NCBI RefSeq assembly: GCF_009846885.1
Contig: NZ_WUWM01000042.1
Span: forward strand, 1-47,503
Direction: 5' to 3'
Length of the DNA stretch: 47,503 nucleotides
DNA from: Paenibacillus puerhi
GTDB lineage: Bacteria; Bacillota; Bacilli; Paenibacillales; NBRC-103111
A program made the translations under genes and the position numbers. How positions within the stretch are numbered: the first letter of the stretch is position 1; every line of letters starts with the position of its first letter. The notes under the pieces were generated by a model, which worked only from the letters and a program-made list of their open reading frames with translations, made no database searches and was not told the origin of the DNA. Of this stretch, positions 6,523-15,204 are shown piece after piece.

Positions 6523-9231
6523 ATGTCAGCCAAAGACCAATACTCGGTCCGCCAGCAGCTCGTCGTAGGCAGTCAAACCTACAATTACTATAGCTTGCCG
6601 GCATTTGAAAAGCAGGGTGAGGGAACGATCGAAAACCTGCCTTTCTCCATTAAAGTACTTCTGGAGGCGGCTATCCGCCAGTTCGACGGAAAAGCCATCA
6701 CTTCCGAGCATGTTAAGCAAATCGCCAACTGGGCCGTCGAGCGCGACGCCAACAAAGAAATTCCTTTCATTCCGGCACGTATCGTGCTTCAGGACTTCAC
6801 AGGCGTACCTGTAGTCGTCGATTTGGCGGCGATGAGAGATACGATGAAGCAGGCAGGCGGAGATCCAAAGCGGATCAACCCTCTTGTACCGGTTGACCTG
6901 GTTATCGACCACTCCGTTATGGTCGACGCATTCGGCTCCAAGGACGCCTTGGAATTCAATGAAAAGCTCGAGTTCGAGCGTAACGAAGAACGGTACCGCT
7001 TTTTGCGCTGGGCGCAAACGGCATTCGACAACTTCCGTGCCGTACCGCCCGATACCGGTATCGTCCACCAGGTAAACCTGGAGTATCTTGCTTCCGTAGC
7101 AGCCACCAAAACGGTCGACGGCGAAACCTTCGTATATCCGGATTCCCTGGTAGGGACCGACTCGCATACTACGATGATCAACGGTCTGGGCATCGTCGGC
7201 TGGGGCGTGGGCGGCATCGAGGCGGAAGCCGGCATGCTTGGACAACCGCTGTATTTTGTCACACCTGAGGTTATCGGCTTTAAGCTGACAGGTACGCTGA
7301 ACGAAGGCGCTACAGCGACTGACCTGGCTCTTACGGTTACACAAATGCTTCGTAAAAAAGGCGTTGTCGGCAAATTCGTGGAGTTCTATGGCTCCGGACT
7401 TTCCAACATCAGCCTGGCTGACCGTGCAACGGTAGCGAATATGGCTCCGGAATACGGCGCAACGATCGGCTTCTTCCCTGTCGATGCCGAAGCTCTGAAC
7501 TATCTGCGCGGCACAGGACGCAGCGAAGAGCAGATCGCCCTGGTTGAAGCTTATTATAAAGCCCAAGGCATGTTCCGGACGGATGCTACGCCAGATCCTG
7601 TATTCAGCGATATTATCGAGCTTGACCTGGCTTCCGTCGTACCTAGCCTTGCAGGTCCAAAGCGTCCGCAGGACCGCGTTGAGCTGACTAATATGAAGGA
7701 ATCGTTCAACAGCATCATCCGCACGCCGGTCGACAAAGGCGGATACGGACTGTCCGATGACAAAATCGCTCAGGTTGTGGATGTTCCTCACGCCAATGGC
7801 GAAGTCAGCAAAATGGGTACGGGCGCAGTCGTCATCGCGGCTATCACTTCCTGTACCAATACTTCGAACCCAAGCGTTATGCTCGGCGCCGGCCTCGTGG
7901 CCAAGAAAGCAGTCGCCCTGGGCCTTCGCAAGCCGGGTTATGTGAAGAGCAGCTTGACTCCAGGCTCCCTGGTCGTTACCGATTACCTGAGAAAAGCAGG
8001 TCTGATCGAGCCGCTCGAAGCGCTGGGCTTCCACGTAGCGGGCTATGGCTGCGCAACCTGCATCGGGAACTCGGGTCCGCTGCCGGACGAAGTAAGCAAA
8101 GCGATCGCCGACAACGATATGACCGTTGCTGCCGTCTTGTCCGGTAACCGGAACTTCGAGGGCCGCGTTCATGCTCAAGTCAAAGCCAACTATCTGGCAT
8201 CGCCGCCGCTTGTTGTCGCTTATGCGCTCGCAGGCACGGTTAATATCGACCTGGTGAACGATCCGATCGGCTACGATCATAAGAACGAGCCGGTGTATCT
8301 CAAGGATATCTGGCCGACTGCTCAAGAGATTCAGGATGCGATGGGCGTAGCTATGAGCCCTGACCTGTACCGCGAGAAGTATGCGGATGTATTCCGTTCC
8401 AACCCGCGCTTCAATGCGATCGAAGTACCGGAAGGCGACCTGTATGCTTGGGACGATAAGTCCACGTATATCGCGAACCCGCCGTTCTTCTCCAATCTCT
8501 CGCCGGATCTGAACGACATCGCCGATATCCGCGGCGCCAAAACGCTGGCTCTGATGGGAGACTCCGTGACAACGGACCACATCTCGCCTGCAGGTAACAT
8601 CAAGCCGGACAGCCCGGCAGGCCGCTTCCTGATCGAGCATGGCGTGAAGAAGGAAGACTTCAACTCCTACGGCTCCCGTCGCGGTAACCATGACGTGATG
8701 ATGCGCGGTACGTTTGCCAACATCCGGATTCGCAACCAGGTGGCTCCAGGCACCGAGGGCGGCGTGACGACTTACCTGCCGACCGACGAAGTCATGTCCA
8801 TCTATGATGCTTCCATGAAGTATCAGGAGCAAGGCACGAATCTTGTCGTTATCGCAGGCAAAGAATACGGCACAGGCTCCTCCCGTGACTGGGCAGCTAA
8901 AGGAACGTTCCTGCTCGGCGTCAAAGCCGTAATCGCCGAGAGCTTCGAGCGGATTCACCGTTCCAACCTGGTCGGCATGGGCGTGCTGCCGCTGCAATTC
9001 GCCGAAGGTCAAGGCTGGAGCACGCTCGGTATTACCGGCCGCGAAACCTTCGACATTACAGGCCTGTCCAACGACGTTCAGCCGGGTCAGAAAGTAACCG
9101 TGACCGCTACGCGTGAAGACGGCTCGACCTTCAGCTTCGAGACGCTTGTCCGCCTCGACAGCTTCGTGGATGTGGATTACTACCGCAATGGCGGTATTCT
9201 GCAAACCGTTCTGCGTCAAATCATGGCTTAA
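6523..9231 (+). CDS. acnA: aconitate hydratase A
   Basis: A 902-residue aconitase of the AcnA/IRP type, interconverting citrate and isocitrate in the TCA cycle. The three cysteines that hold the 4Fe-4S cluster are in SCTNTSNP (Cys444) and GCATCIGNSGP (Cys510 and Cys513). The C-terminal swivel domain has GDSVTTDHISPAG, YGSRRGNHDVMMRGTF and the GTGSSRDWAAKG signature. Length agrees with Bacillus CitB (about 909), which also binds RNA when iron is scarce. The ATG at 6523 is preceded by AAGGAGG; it reads MSAKDQYSVRQQL. The gene stands alone between its own promoter and a strong terminator. Confidence 0.97.
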   Translation: MSAKDQYSVRQQLVVGSQTYNYYSLPAFEKQGEGTIENLPFSIKVLLEAAIRQFDGKAITSEHVKQIANWAVERDANKEIPFIPARIVLQDFTGVPVVVDLAAMRDTMKQAGGDPKRINPLVPVDLVIDHSVMVDAFGSKDALEFNEKLEFERNEERYRFLRWAQTAFDNFRAVPPDTGIVHQVNLEYLASVAATKTVDGETFVYPDSLVGTDSHTTMINGLGIVGWGVGGIEAEAGMLGQPLYFVTPEVIGFKLTGTLNEGATATDLALTVTQMLRKKGVVGKFVEFYGSGLSNISLADRATVANMAPEYGATIGFFPVDAEALNYLRGTGRSEEQIALVEAYYKAQGMFRTDATPDPVFSDIIELDLASVVPSLAGPKRPQDRVELTNMKESFNSIIRTPVDKGGYGLSDDKIAQVVDVPHANGEVSKMGTGAVVIAAITSCTNTSNPSVMLGAGLVAKKAVALGLRKPGYVKSSLTPGSLVVTDYLRKAGLIEPLEALGFHVAGYGCATCIGNSGPLPDEVSKAIADNDMTVAAVLSGNRNFEGRVHAQVKANYLASPPLVVAYALAGTVNIDLVNDPIGYDHKNEPVYLKDIWPTAQEIQDAMGVAMSPDLYREKYADVFRSNPRFNAIEVPEGDLYAWDDKSTYIANPPFFSNLSPDLNDIADIRGAKTLALMGDSVTTDHISPAGNIKPDSPAGRFLIEHGVKKEDFNSYGSRRGNHDVMMRGTFANIRIRNQVAPGTEGGVTTYLPTDEVMSIYDASMKYQEQGTNLVVIAGKEYGTGSSRDWAAKGTFLLGVKAVIAESFERIHRSNLVGMGVLPLQFAEGQGWSTLGITGRETFDITGLSNDVQPGQKVTVTATREDGSTFSFETLVRLDSFVDVDYYRNGGILQTVLRQIMA

Positions 9232-9246
9232 TCTTTGGTTCATGCA

Positions 9247-9287
9247 AGCAGCCAGCGGAGAGAAATCTCCGCTGGCTGCTTTTTTTG
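9247..9287 (+). terminator. strong intrinsic terminator after acnA
   Basis: A perfect 15-bp stem (9247-9261 with 9266-9280) closed by a GAAA loop is followed by a run of T residues. Confidence 0.95.
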
Positions 9288-9383
9288 TGCTATTCTCTTC
9301 TCCCATTAGGGGCTAGCATGCAACAGGCGCGCAGTCCGTAGACCGCGCGCCTGCTGCCGGGCTGCCATGCTGGCCTAGCCCGT

Positions 9384-10127
9384 TTATTTCAACATCTTCC
9401 CCATGCGGCGGGCTGCTTCCATCAGCGCCGGCGCATGCTCCTTCATCTTCTCCACCGTCAGCCGGTTGGAGGGACCCGATAGGGCCAGCGCGGCCGCAAG
9501 CCTGTGGCTGCGGTCGAAGATAGGCGCCGAGACGGCGGCTGCTCCCGGCTCGCGTTCTTCCACGCTTGTGGCGTAGCCAAGCTCCCGCACTTCCTGCAGC
9601 TGCTGCAGGTAAGCCGCAGTCCCGGCCGATGCCGGCCAGGAGGCGTGCGACAGCAGCGCTTGCTGCTCCGCGTGCTCGGCGAACGCGACGAGCACCTTGC
9701 TGGACGCGCCGACGTACAGCGGCAAGCGCGCCCCGATGGGAGCAACCCGGCGGATCGCCTGGTTGCTCTGCACGGCTTGGACGCGGACACGCTCCATGCC
9801 GTCACGCACATAGAGGCTGACGGTCTCACCGAGCACGTCGCGCAGCCGTTCCATCTCCGGCAGCAGCAGCAGCGCCGGGTCGTCGGTATGCGTCAGATTG
9901 GCGGATAGCTCCCAGACGCTGAAGCCGAGGCGATAGCGCTCGGAGGCGGGATCGCGTATCACGAAGCCTTTCCCCTCCAGCGAAGCCAGCAGCCGATGCA
10001 CCGTACTTTTATGCAGCTCCACACGGGAGGCAATCTCCGTCAAGCTCAAATCCTCCGCTTGGGTGAAGCAGAGCAATATATCCAGGGCTCGTTCCACGGC
10101 ACGAACGGTTAATTTGCCATCTTCCAT
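9384..10127 (-). CDS. IclR-family transcriptional regulator
   Basis: A 247-residue regulator with an N-terminal winged helix (residues about 5-65; LSLTEIASRVELHKSTVHRLL is the HTH region, with the recognition helix in KSTVHRLLASLE) and a C-terminal effector-binding domain (ETVSLYVRDG, GARLPLYVGASSKVLVAF, GYATSVEEREPGAAAVSAPI). Members sense small organic acids and control catabolic genes. The ATG at 10127 is preceded by GGGGAGTGGG and AAAGG. It faces away from the hydrolase gene at 10432, sharing a 300-bp intergenic region. A GC-rich inverted repeat (about 9333-9353) lies beyond its stop without a clear T tract. Confidence 0.92.
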   Translation of the reverse strand: MEDGKLTVRAVERALDILLCFTQAEDLSLTEIASRVELHKSTVHRLLASLEGKGFVIRDPASERYRLGFSVWELSANLTHTDDPALLLLPEMERLRDVLGETVSLYVRDGMERVRVQAVQSNQAIRRVAPIGARLPLYVGASSKVLVAFAEHAEQQALLSHASWPASAGTAAYLQQLQEVRELGYATSVEEREPGAAAVSAPIFDRSHRLAAALALSGPSNRLTVEKMKEHAPALMEAARRMGKMLK

Positions 10128-10277
10128 CCTTTTCCCACTCCCCGAAAATCGGTTTCACCAGTTGAAATCTATTATACCTGATTTTTGGCCAATTTCCTAT
10201 ATCCGCAGTCTCAAGTTTCTTGTCGCTTCGTAACTGTTACACCCATATTACAGATTGTTTACATTTTTCGCGCTGCA

Positions 10278-10306
10278 TTGACGATTCGTCCTGCTGGCTT
10301 TACTAT
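10278..10306 (+). promoter_or_regulatory. probable promoter of the membrane-anchored hydrolase gene
   Basis: TTGACG (10278-10283) and TACTAT (10301-10306) are 17 bases apart, 126 bases upstream of the ATG at 10432. The rest of the IclR-hydrolase intergenic region (10128-10431) shows no other feature. Confidence 0.5.
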
Positions 10307-10431
10307 AAAAATAGAAGATCCTTCCGATAATCGGTCCTACGGTTCGACAGCGTTCGAGGCCCCGCCTCACGCCGTTCAGCCTTCTGTCGTCCGCCGCCCC
10401 TAGACATCTCAGTGAAAATGGAGGGCTCCTC

Positions 10432-11475
10432 ATGGAAACTAACTCTTTTACGCCAACGCCGGCTTCGGCGCCGCTTCATCCCGGTTCGGTTGAAATCGCT
10501 TCCAAGCGAATTTCTATATTGCGTCGCCGCAAAGGCTGGCTTATCGCCTTCATGTCCATTCTTCTGCTGCTGTTCAGCTTGGGTATGGCCTTCCATGCCT
10601 ACGTCGCCTGGACGCTGGGGCGCCCTCATATCGATCCGCTCCGCTCCAATCCGGCCGCTTCCTTCGGAGCTGCCTACGAGGATATTACTTTTCCCAGCCT
10701 GAACGGCTCCTCCGAGCTCTCCGGGTGGTTCATCCCTTCGACATCTGCTATAACGGGAGCTGCATCCCAGCGGCAAACTATCGTTTTCTCCCATGGCTAT
10801 GGCGGCAATCGGGAGGAGATCTGGGTCCCAATCTACGACCTGGCCAAAGCCGCTCACCAAATGGGCTATAACGTGATCATGTTCGACTATGGATACGTCC
10901 AGCCCAAGTGGACCGTCACCGGCGGACTGCGCGAATCCCAAGAGCTGCTGGGAGCCGTCAAATACGCGAAAGACCGCGGTGCCGAGCGAGTCTACGTCTG
11001 GGGCTTCTCGATGGGGGCCGGAACCGCCCTGCAGGCTGCGATGCAGACCAAGGAGATCGACGGCATGATTTTGGACAGCACCTTTATCCTGGAGCCCGAA
11101 ACGCTATACCACAATATGAAGCAGGTCGCGAACGTTCCGAAATTCTCACAGTCGCTGGTTCATATGTTTTTCCCGCTTATTAACGGAGTCAGCTTCAATG
11201 AGATCCCGTACCAGACAATCAAGGAAACGGCTTATTCGATACCGATCTTCTTCATTCATGGCAAGCAGGATGTACGTGCTCCCTATGGCACGGTGCAGGA
11301 TATCTACAGCCACCAGCAAGCCGACTCGGGGTCTGCCCTGTGGATGCTTGAGAATGACGGACATGAATTAATCTATCGCGCCCATAAAAAAACGTATCTG
11401 CAGATGACGACCGGCTTCCTTCGCACGCTGTCTACCTCTCCAGTCGAGCCGCTGAAATATGGCAAGTCCAGATAG
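10432..11475 (+). CDS. membrane-anchored alpha/beta hydrolase
   Basis: A 347-residue protein with a basic N-terminal stretch (RRRKGW), one transmembrane helix at about residues 36-58, and an extracytoplasmic serine hydrolase fold. The oxyanion motif is FSHGYGGNREE, the nucleophile elbow is GFSMGAG, the acid is in HGKQDVRAP and the catalytic histidine is in ENDGHELIY. It resembles the YqkD/BAAT-like hydrolases of Bacillus, whose substrates are unknown. The ATG at 10432 follows GGAGG. Divergent from an IclR regulator, which might control it. Confidence 0.88.
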   Translation: METNSFTPTPASAPLHPGSVEIASKRISILRRRKGWLIAFMSILLLLFSLGMAFHAYVAWTLGRPHIDPLRSNPAASFGAAYEDITFPSLNGSSELSGWFIPSTSAITGAASQRQTIVFSHGYGGNREEIWVPIYDLAKAAHQMGYNVIMFDYGYVQPKWTVTGGLRESQELLGAVKYAKDRGAERVYVWGFSMGAGTALQAAMQTKEIDGMILDSTFILEPETLYHNMKQVANVPKFSQSLVHMFFPLINGVSFNEIPYQTIKETAYSIPIFFIHGKQDVRAPYGTVQDIYSHQQADSGSALWMLENDGHELIYRAHKKTYLQMTTGFLRTLSTSPVEPLKYGKSR

Positions 11476-11498
11476 TCGATCGCAGGAACATAAAACAC

Positions 11499-11607
11499 AA
11501 GCCTCCCCGCATACAATGGTTTTGGAGCTTCATTGCCGGCTTAGCCAGCGCGGTTATTCATAACCCGCGAGGCGCCGATCAAGCTACCGAACCCGGGGAG
11601 GTTTTTT
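11499..11607 (+). promoter_or_regulatory. structured 5' leader with terminator-like stem containing the Shine-Dalgarno
   Basis: AAGCCTCCCCG (11499-11509) can pair with CGGGGAGGTTT (11594-11604) over 11 positions, one being G-U. The 3' arm is directly followed by T residues to 11607 and contains the GGGGAGG ribosome site of the gene starting at 11611. An inner hairpin GGTTA-ttca-TAACC, flanked by GCGC/CGCG, lies at 11548-11569. The stem could end transcription of the upstream gene or hide the ribosome site; no known riboswitch class was recognised. Confidence 0.5.
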
Positions 11608-11610
11608 GAT

Positions 11611-12942
11611 ATGTTGGTCGTTTACGGGGCGCTCCTGCCTTTACGGGTACTGGAGGAAATCCGTTTTTGGAAAATGCAGGAGAGGGAGCATACCGTGGTG
11701 ATCCGGGAGCTCGTTCCCAATCTGGAGCCGGATTATGTGAGGCTGCTCGAGCGATGGGAAGGCGTGTTTGCGCATACGGAAGCCGAAGCCGGCCGATGGA
11801 TCGAAGCGCTGATCAGGCAGCCCTCATCCCCCTCGCCCTATTTGACCGCTCAAATTCACGAGCTGCTTCGCGCTTCAACCGTACAGTCGCAGGCGTTCAT
11901 TCAGCAATTATTTCTACTTCTGAAGCAGAGCGCGCCGATCAAAGCGAATCCGGTTGTGCAGACCGTCGTTCTACACATCATTCGCGAGTCCGAGTATTTC
12001 TTGGGCGTCCTCCAGGCGGTACAAGAGCAGGGACAAGGTCTCGTCCAACCGCCGATGAAGGAATCCAGCCGCTCATTTGAGACAGCGTCTGTGCCATCCC
12101 CTTCGCAGGAGGATCCCCCACTCGTCAGAGCTGCGGCTGAGCAGGACAAAGTACATATTCACCTGGCTCCTACCGAGGAGGAAGCCGGACGTACGGCAAC
12201 GCTCGAGGGCACTTGGTCTACGCCTATCCCTTCCAAGCAGGCCGGGCAAGCAGCCACGGCCGGTTCGGCTCAGCCTGCGCCTCCGGCACAGGGGGGAACG
12301 GCGACCGGCGGCAAAGCCGTGCCGATCGGCGAGCATCGCCTCCCTCCGCTTCCCTACGCCTATCAAGCGCTCGAGCCTTATATCGACGCCGAGACGATGC
12401 GCATCCATCACGACAAGCATCATAAGAGCTATGTAGACGGACTGAACAAAGCCGAGAAGAAACTGCAGCAAGCACGCCAATCCGGAGATTTCGATCTCGT
12501 CAAGCATTGGGAGCGGGAGCTTGCCTTCCATGGGGCCGGGCATTATCTGCACACGATATTCTGGAATGTCATGAAGCCTGGGGGCGGGGGTAAAGCGACA
12601 GGACCGATCGCTGAAGAAATTCGCAAGTCGTTCGGCAGCTTTGAAGCTTTCCGGAAGCAGTTTAGCGCTGCGGCCGACAAGGTAGAGGGCGGCGGCTGGG
12701 CGATCCTGGTCTGGAGCCCTCGCAGCCACAGACTGGAGATCTTGCAGGCCGAGAAGCATCAGAACCTTTCCCAGTGGGATGTTATTCCGCTGCTTCCGCT
12801 GGATGTGTGGGAGCACGCCTATTATCTGAAGCATCAGAACGATCGGGCCAAATATATCGAGGACTGGTGGCATACCGTCAACTGGGATCATGTGAACGAA
12901 CGTTTCTCCGCAGCCCGCACGCTTGCTTGGCCCCCCTACTGA
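11611..12942 (+). CDS. DUF2935-like domain fused to Fe/Mn superoxide dismutase
   Basis: A 443-residue fusion. Residues 238-443 are an iron/manganese superoxide dismutase closest in pattern to Bacillus SodF: metal ligands His266 (IHHDKHH), His314 (YLHTIFW), Asp398 and His402 (LDVWEHAYYL). Residues about 10-145 are all helical, with EEIRFW, EREHTVVI and HIIRESEYFLGVL, which resemble the ferritin-like DUF2935 family and its Glu/His pattern. Residues 148-237 form a Pro/Ala/Gly/Ser-rich linker. No signal peptide, so it should act in the cytoplasm, converting superoxide to peroxide and oxygen. The ATG at 11611 has GGGGAGG nine bases upstream. A terminator follows. A second, ordinary sodA lies at 23698. 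Confidence 0.9.
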   Translation: MLVVYGALLPLRVLEEIRFWKMQEREHTVVIRELVPNLEPDYVRLLERWEGVFAHTEAEAGRWIEALIRQPSSPSPYLTAQIHELLRASTVQSQAFIQQLFLLLKQSAPIKANPVVQTVVLHIIRESEYFLGVLQAVQEQGQGLVQPPMKESSRSFETASVPSPSQEDPPLVRAAAEQDKVHIHLAPTEEEAGRTATLEGTWSTPIPSKQAGQAATAGSAQPAPPAQGGTATGGKAVPIGEHRLPPLPYAYQALEPYIDAETMRIHHDKHHKSYVDGLNKAEKKLQQARQSGDFDLVKHWERELAFHGAGHYLHTIFWNVMKPGGGGKATGPIAEEIRKSFGSFEAFRKQFSAAADKVEGGGWAILVWSPRSHRLEILQAEKHQNLSQWDVIPLLPLDVWEHAYYLKHQNDRAKYIEDWWHTVNWDHVNERFSAARTLAWPPY

Positions 12943-13084
12943 CAACCGATGCGCGCAAGATGCCCTTTGCAAGGAAAAAGACTCAGCGGAAGTTTTACTC
13001 GCCGGACGCTCCTCCAAAGCTCTGTGCTTAATCAGCCGGAGCGGAGCGGGAGCTGCCCAAGCTCCCGCTTGATGCCGGCTCGCC

Positions 13085-13140
13085 AAAGAGCCGCCTCCCT
13101 CTGTGCGAATGATCACAGCAGCGGAAAGCGGCTCTTTCTT
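13085..13140 (+). terminator. terminator after the superoxide dismutase fusion
   Basis: AAAGAGCCGC (13085-13094) pairs with GCGGCTCTTT (13128-13137), followed by CTT. The A-rich 5' flank lets it work on the minus strand too, where it would end folE transcription. Confidence 0.7.
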
Positions 13141-13185
13141 CGGGTTGAACTTCTATTAGGCCAGGCTGAACTCCGCGCCCGGCAG

Positions 13186-13776
13186 TCAGTCCTTAATCAG
13201 CGACAAAAATTCGGCGCGCGAAGCGGCATCGCTCCGGAACAGCCCGCGAACAGCCGAGGTGACGGTTTTGCTGCCCGGCTTTTTCACGCCGCGGGAACAC
13301 ATGCATAGATGCTCGCCTTCCACGACGACCATGCAGCCATGAGGCTCCAGCACCTCCATCAGAATGTCCGCGATCTCCGAGGTGACCCGCTCTTGAACCT
13401 GCAGCCTCCGCGTTATCGCTTCGACCAGGCGGGCAAACTTGCTGAGACCTGCAATCTTACCGCTCGGGACATAGCCAATATGCACTTTGCCGAAGAAGGG
13501 TGCCATATGATGCTCACAAAGGCTGTAATAGACGATATCCTTTACGATCACAAGCTCTTCATGCTTTTCGTCAAATGCAACCCCCAGAATATCACGCATA
13601 TCGGCTTCATAGCCTGCAAAAATTTCTTCATACATACGCGTGACCCGCGCCGGGGTTTCAAGCAATCCTTCCCGATCCGCATCCTCGCCGATCAGACGCA
13701 AAATCTCACGGACATGATGCTCGATCTGTTCCCTATTTTCAACAACACGGTTGTTTTTATATTCTTTGGCAGGCAT
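13186..13776 (-). CDS. folE: GTP cyclohydrolase I
   Basis: A 196-residue enzyme that opens GTP to 7,8-dihydroneopterin triphosphate, the first step of folate (and possibly queuosine) synthesis. The zinc site is visible as YSLCEHHMAPF and, further on, CMCSRGVKKPGS; the substrate region GYVPSGKIAGLSKFARLV and the family end (TSAVRGLFRSD) are intact. The start is set at the ATG at 13776, with AGGAG six bases away; the ATG at 13794 would place this ribosome site inside the gene. Confidence 0.96.
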   Translation of the reverse strand: MPAKEYKNNRVVENREQIEHHVREILRLIGEDADREGLLETPARVTRMYEEIFAGYEADMRDILGVAFDEKHEELVIVKDIVYYSLCEHHMAPFFGKVHIGYVPSGKIAGLSKFARLVEAITRRLQVQERVTSEIADILMEVLEPHGCMVVVEGEHLCMCSRGVKKPGSKTVTSAVRGLFRSDAASRAEFLSLIKD

Positions 13777-13862
13777 GGCTCTCTCCTTTTCCAACGTATG
13801 CCGTAAGCAGCAGGCTCCGATCCATAGGCCCGCGCCTATCTCTTCCCGGACCGGACGGCCGG

Positions 13863-14075
13863 CTAAGGACGAAACTTCTTATTTTTCATCATTGTTTGCA
13901 TCTTCTGCATCTGCTTCTTATCCAGGTTGTATCCCATCTGCTTGGCCATCTGCTGAATCATCGCAGGATCGTTCTGCATCTTCTCCAGCTGCTTGCGTAA
14001 ATAGGCGACTCCGATAAAAAATCCCGCCACGCCGCCTACGAGCAGAGCGAGCACCGCCGTAATCGCATACCACAT
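13863..14075 (-). CDS. yneF: YneF / UPF0154 family membrane protein
   Basis: A 70-residue protein with one N-terminal transmembrane helix (AITAVLALLVGGVAGFFIG) and a charged tail with many Met, Gln and Lys residues (KQMGYNLDKKQMQKMQTMM), the pattern of the UPF0154/YneF family, whose function is unknown. The ATG at 14075 is chosen because GGGGTG lies about ten bases upstream; a GTG at 14087 would add MRRF but would overlap that ribosome site. Confidence 0.85.
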   Translation of the reverse strand: MWYAITAVLALLVGGVAGFFIGVAYLRKQLEKMQNDPAMIQQMAKQMGYNLDKKQMQKMQTMMKNKKFRP

Positions 14076-14175
14076 GAATCTTCTCACCCCAAAATTAGTC
14101 GGTTGTCATTTCCCCATCATAACATGTCCCTAGTAAGGTGACAAATACGGTTTATCGCTCCAATAGCATGAGCAT

Positions 14176-15204
14176 CTACATCAGCACACTCTCGATAAAC
14201 ACGGTCGTATGCTTGGCCAGATCGACTTCCTTCACATCCAGCTCATCGCCTACGGTCTTCACGATCCGAACGACCGGTCTTCCCGGCAGCCCGCGGTGCT
14301 GCCCTACGACAACTCCCGTCTCCCGGGTAGTCAAACGCACGGAAGTTCCGGTCGGATATACGGATACGGTCCGCAAGAATTGGATGACCGCTTCGTGGTC
14401 CAGCTTCTTGCCCGCCATCGCTACGATCCGTTCGCAAGCATCATGCGGCAGCATCCTTCGTCCTTCGGACAAATCAAACAACAGATTGTCATACGTATTG
14501 GCTACGGCCACGATCTTCGCATAGAGATGAATCTCTTCTCCGCTCAGCCGGCGAGGCCACCCCTCGCCGTCAATCGTCTCATGATGCTGGAAGGCCACGT
14601 GGGCAATCAGCAGACTGAGCTCACGCTTGTGCTTCAGCGCCTCGAAGCCTCTCCAGGTGTGGTGACGCTTCGGATCATCCGATCCATCATCGGTGGTAAG
14701 CTCCAGCTTGCCCACATCGTGCAGCAGCGCCCCGATCGCCAGCTCCCTCAGCTGAGACGAAGCAAGCCCCATATTGATGCCTATCAAGGTTGAGATGATG
14801 CAGACGTTCAACGCATGCACATACATATCGTTGTCCTCGGTGCGAATATCGGACAGCTGCACGAGCACCTCCTGGTTGGACATGACCTCCTCCAGCAGGC
14901 TGTCTATGCTCTGATACAGGTGCTTCGTGTTGAATTCCTTGCCCGAGCGGATGGAATCGAACGTATCGTTCATTTGCTTCATCACGACACGCTTGGTTTC
15001 CTCCGAAAGCACCTCGGGAATTTCCACATCCTCAAATTGCTTATCCTGGATATAGATCATCGTAACGCCGATGCGCTTCAGAGTGGTGATCATGAAGACG
15101 GTCAGCTGCACGCCCTCGGACAGCAGCACCGACCCATTGGCGGAGAAAATCGTTCGGCCCAAATATTGCCCGGACTCCACATTCTCAATATGCACGTATC
15201 TCAT
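14176..15204 (-). CDS. HD-GYP domain protein, probable c-di-GMP phosphodiesterase with variant motif
   Basis: A 342-residue protein. The N-terminal 120 residues form an unassigned domain; the HD-GYP domain spans about 125-300. The metal motif LLHDVGK has the HD pair at 162-163. The motif that names the family reads HHETIDGEGWP (207-217), with Trp in place of Tyr. Such domains hydrolyse cyclic di-GMP, though variants may be inactive. There is no sensor or transmembrane segment. Its ATG overlaps the ogt stop by four bases (ATGA), so it is translationally coupled as the last gene of the five-gene run from 18030. Confidence 0.87.
   Translation of the reverse strand: MRYVHIENVESGQYLGRTIFSANGSVLLSEGVQLTVFMITTLKRIGVTMIYIQDKQFEDVEIPEVLSEETKRVVMKQMNDTFDSIRSGKEFNTKHLYQSIDSLLEEVMSNQEVLVQLSDIRTEDNDMYVHALNVCIISTLIGINMGLASSQLRELAIGALLHDVGKLELTTDDGSDDPKRHHTWRGFEALKHKRELSLLIAHVAFQHHETIDGEGWPRRLSGEEIHLYAKIVAVANTYDNLLFDLSEGRRMLPHDACERIVAMAGKKLDHEAVIQFLRTVSVYPTGTSVRLTTRETGVVVGQHRGLPGRPVVRIVKTVGDELDVKEVDLAKHTTVFIESVLM

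Noticed and set aside
6526..9306. A 926-residue open frame on the minus strand opposite aconitase
   Set aside because: It is the antisense shadow of a clearly coding gene with GC-rich third positions; it has no ribosome site and no recognisable domain.
10303..10941. A 212-residue minus-strand frame opposite the membrane-anchored hydrolase
   Set aside because: It is a shadow of a gene with a clear catalytic triad and has no supporting signal.
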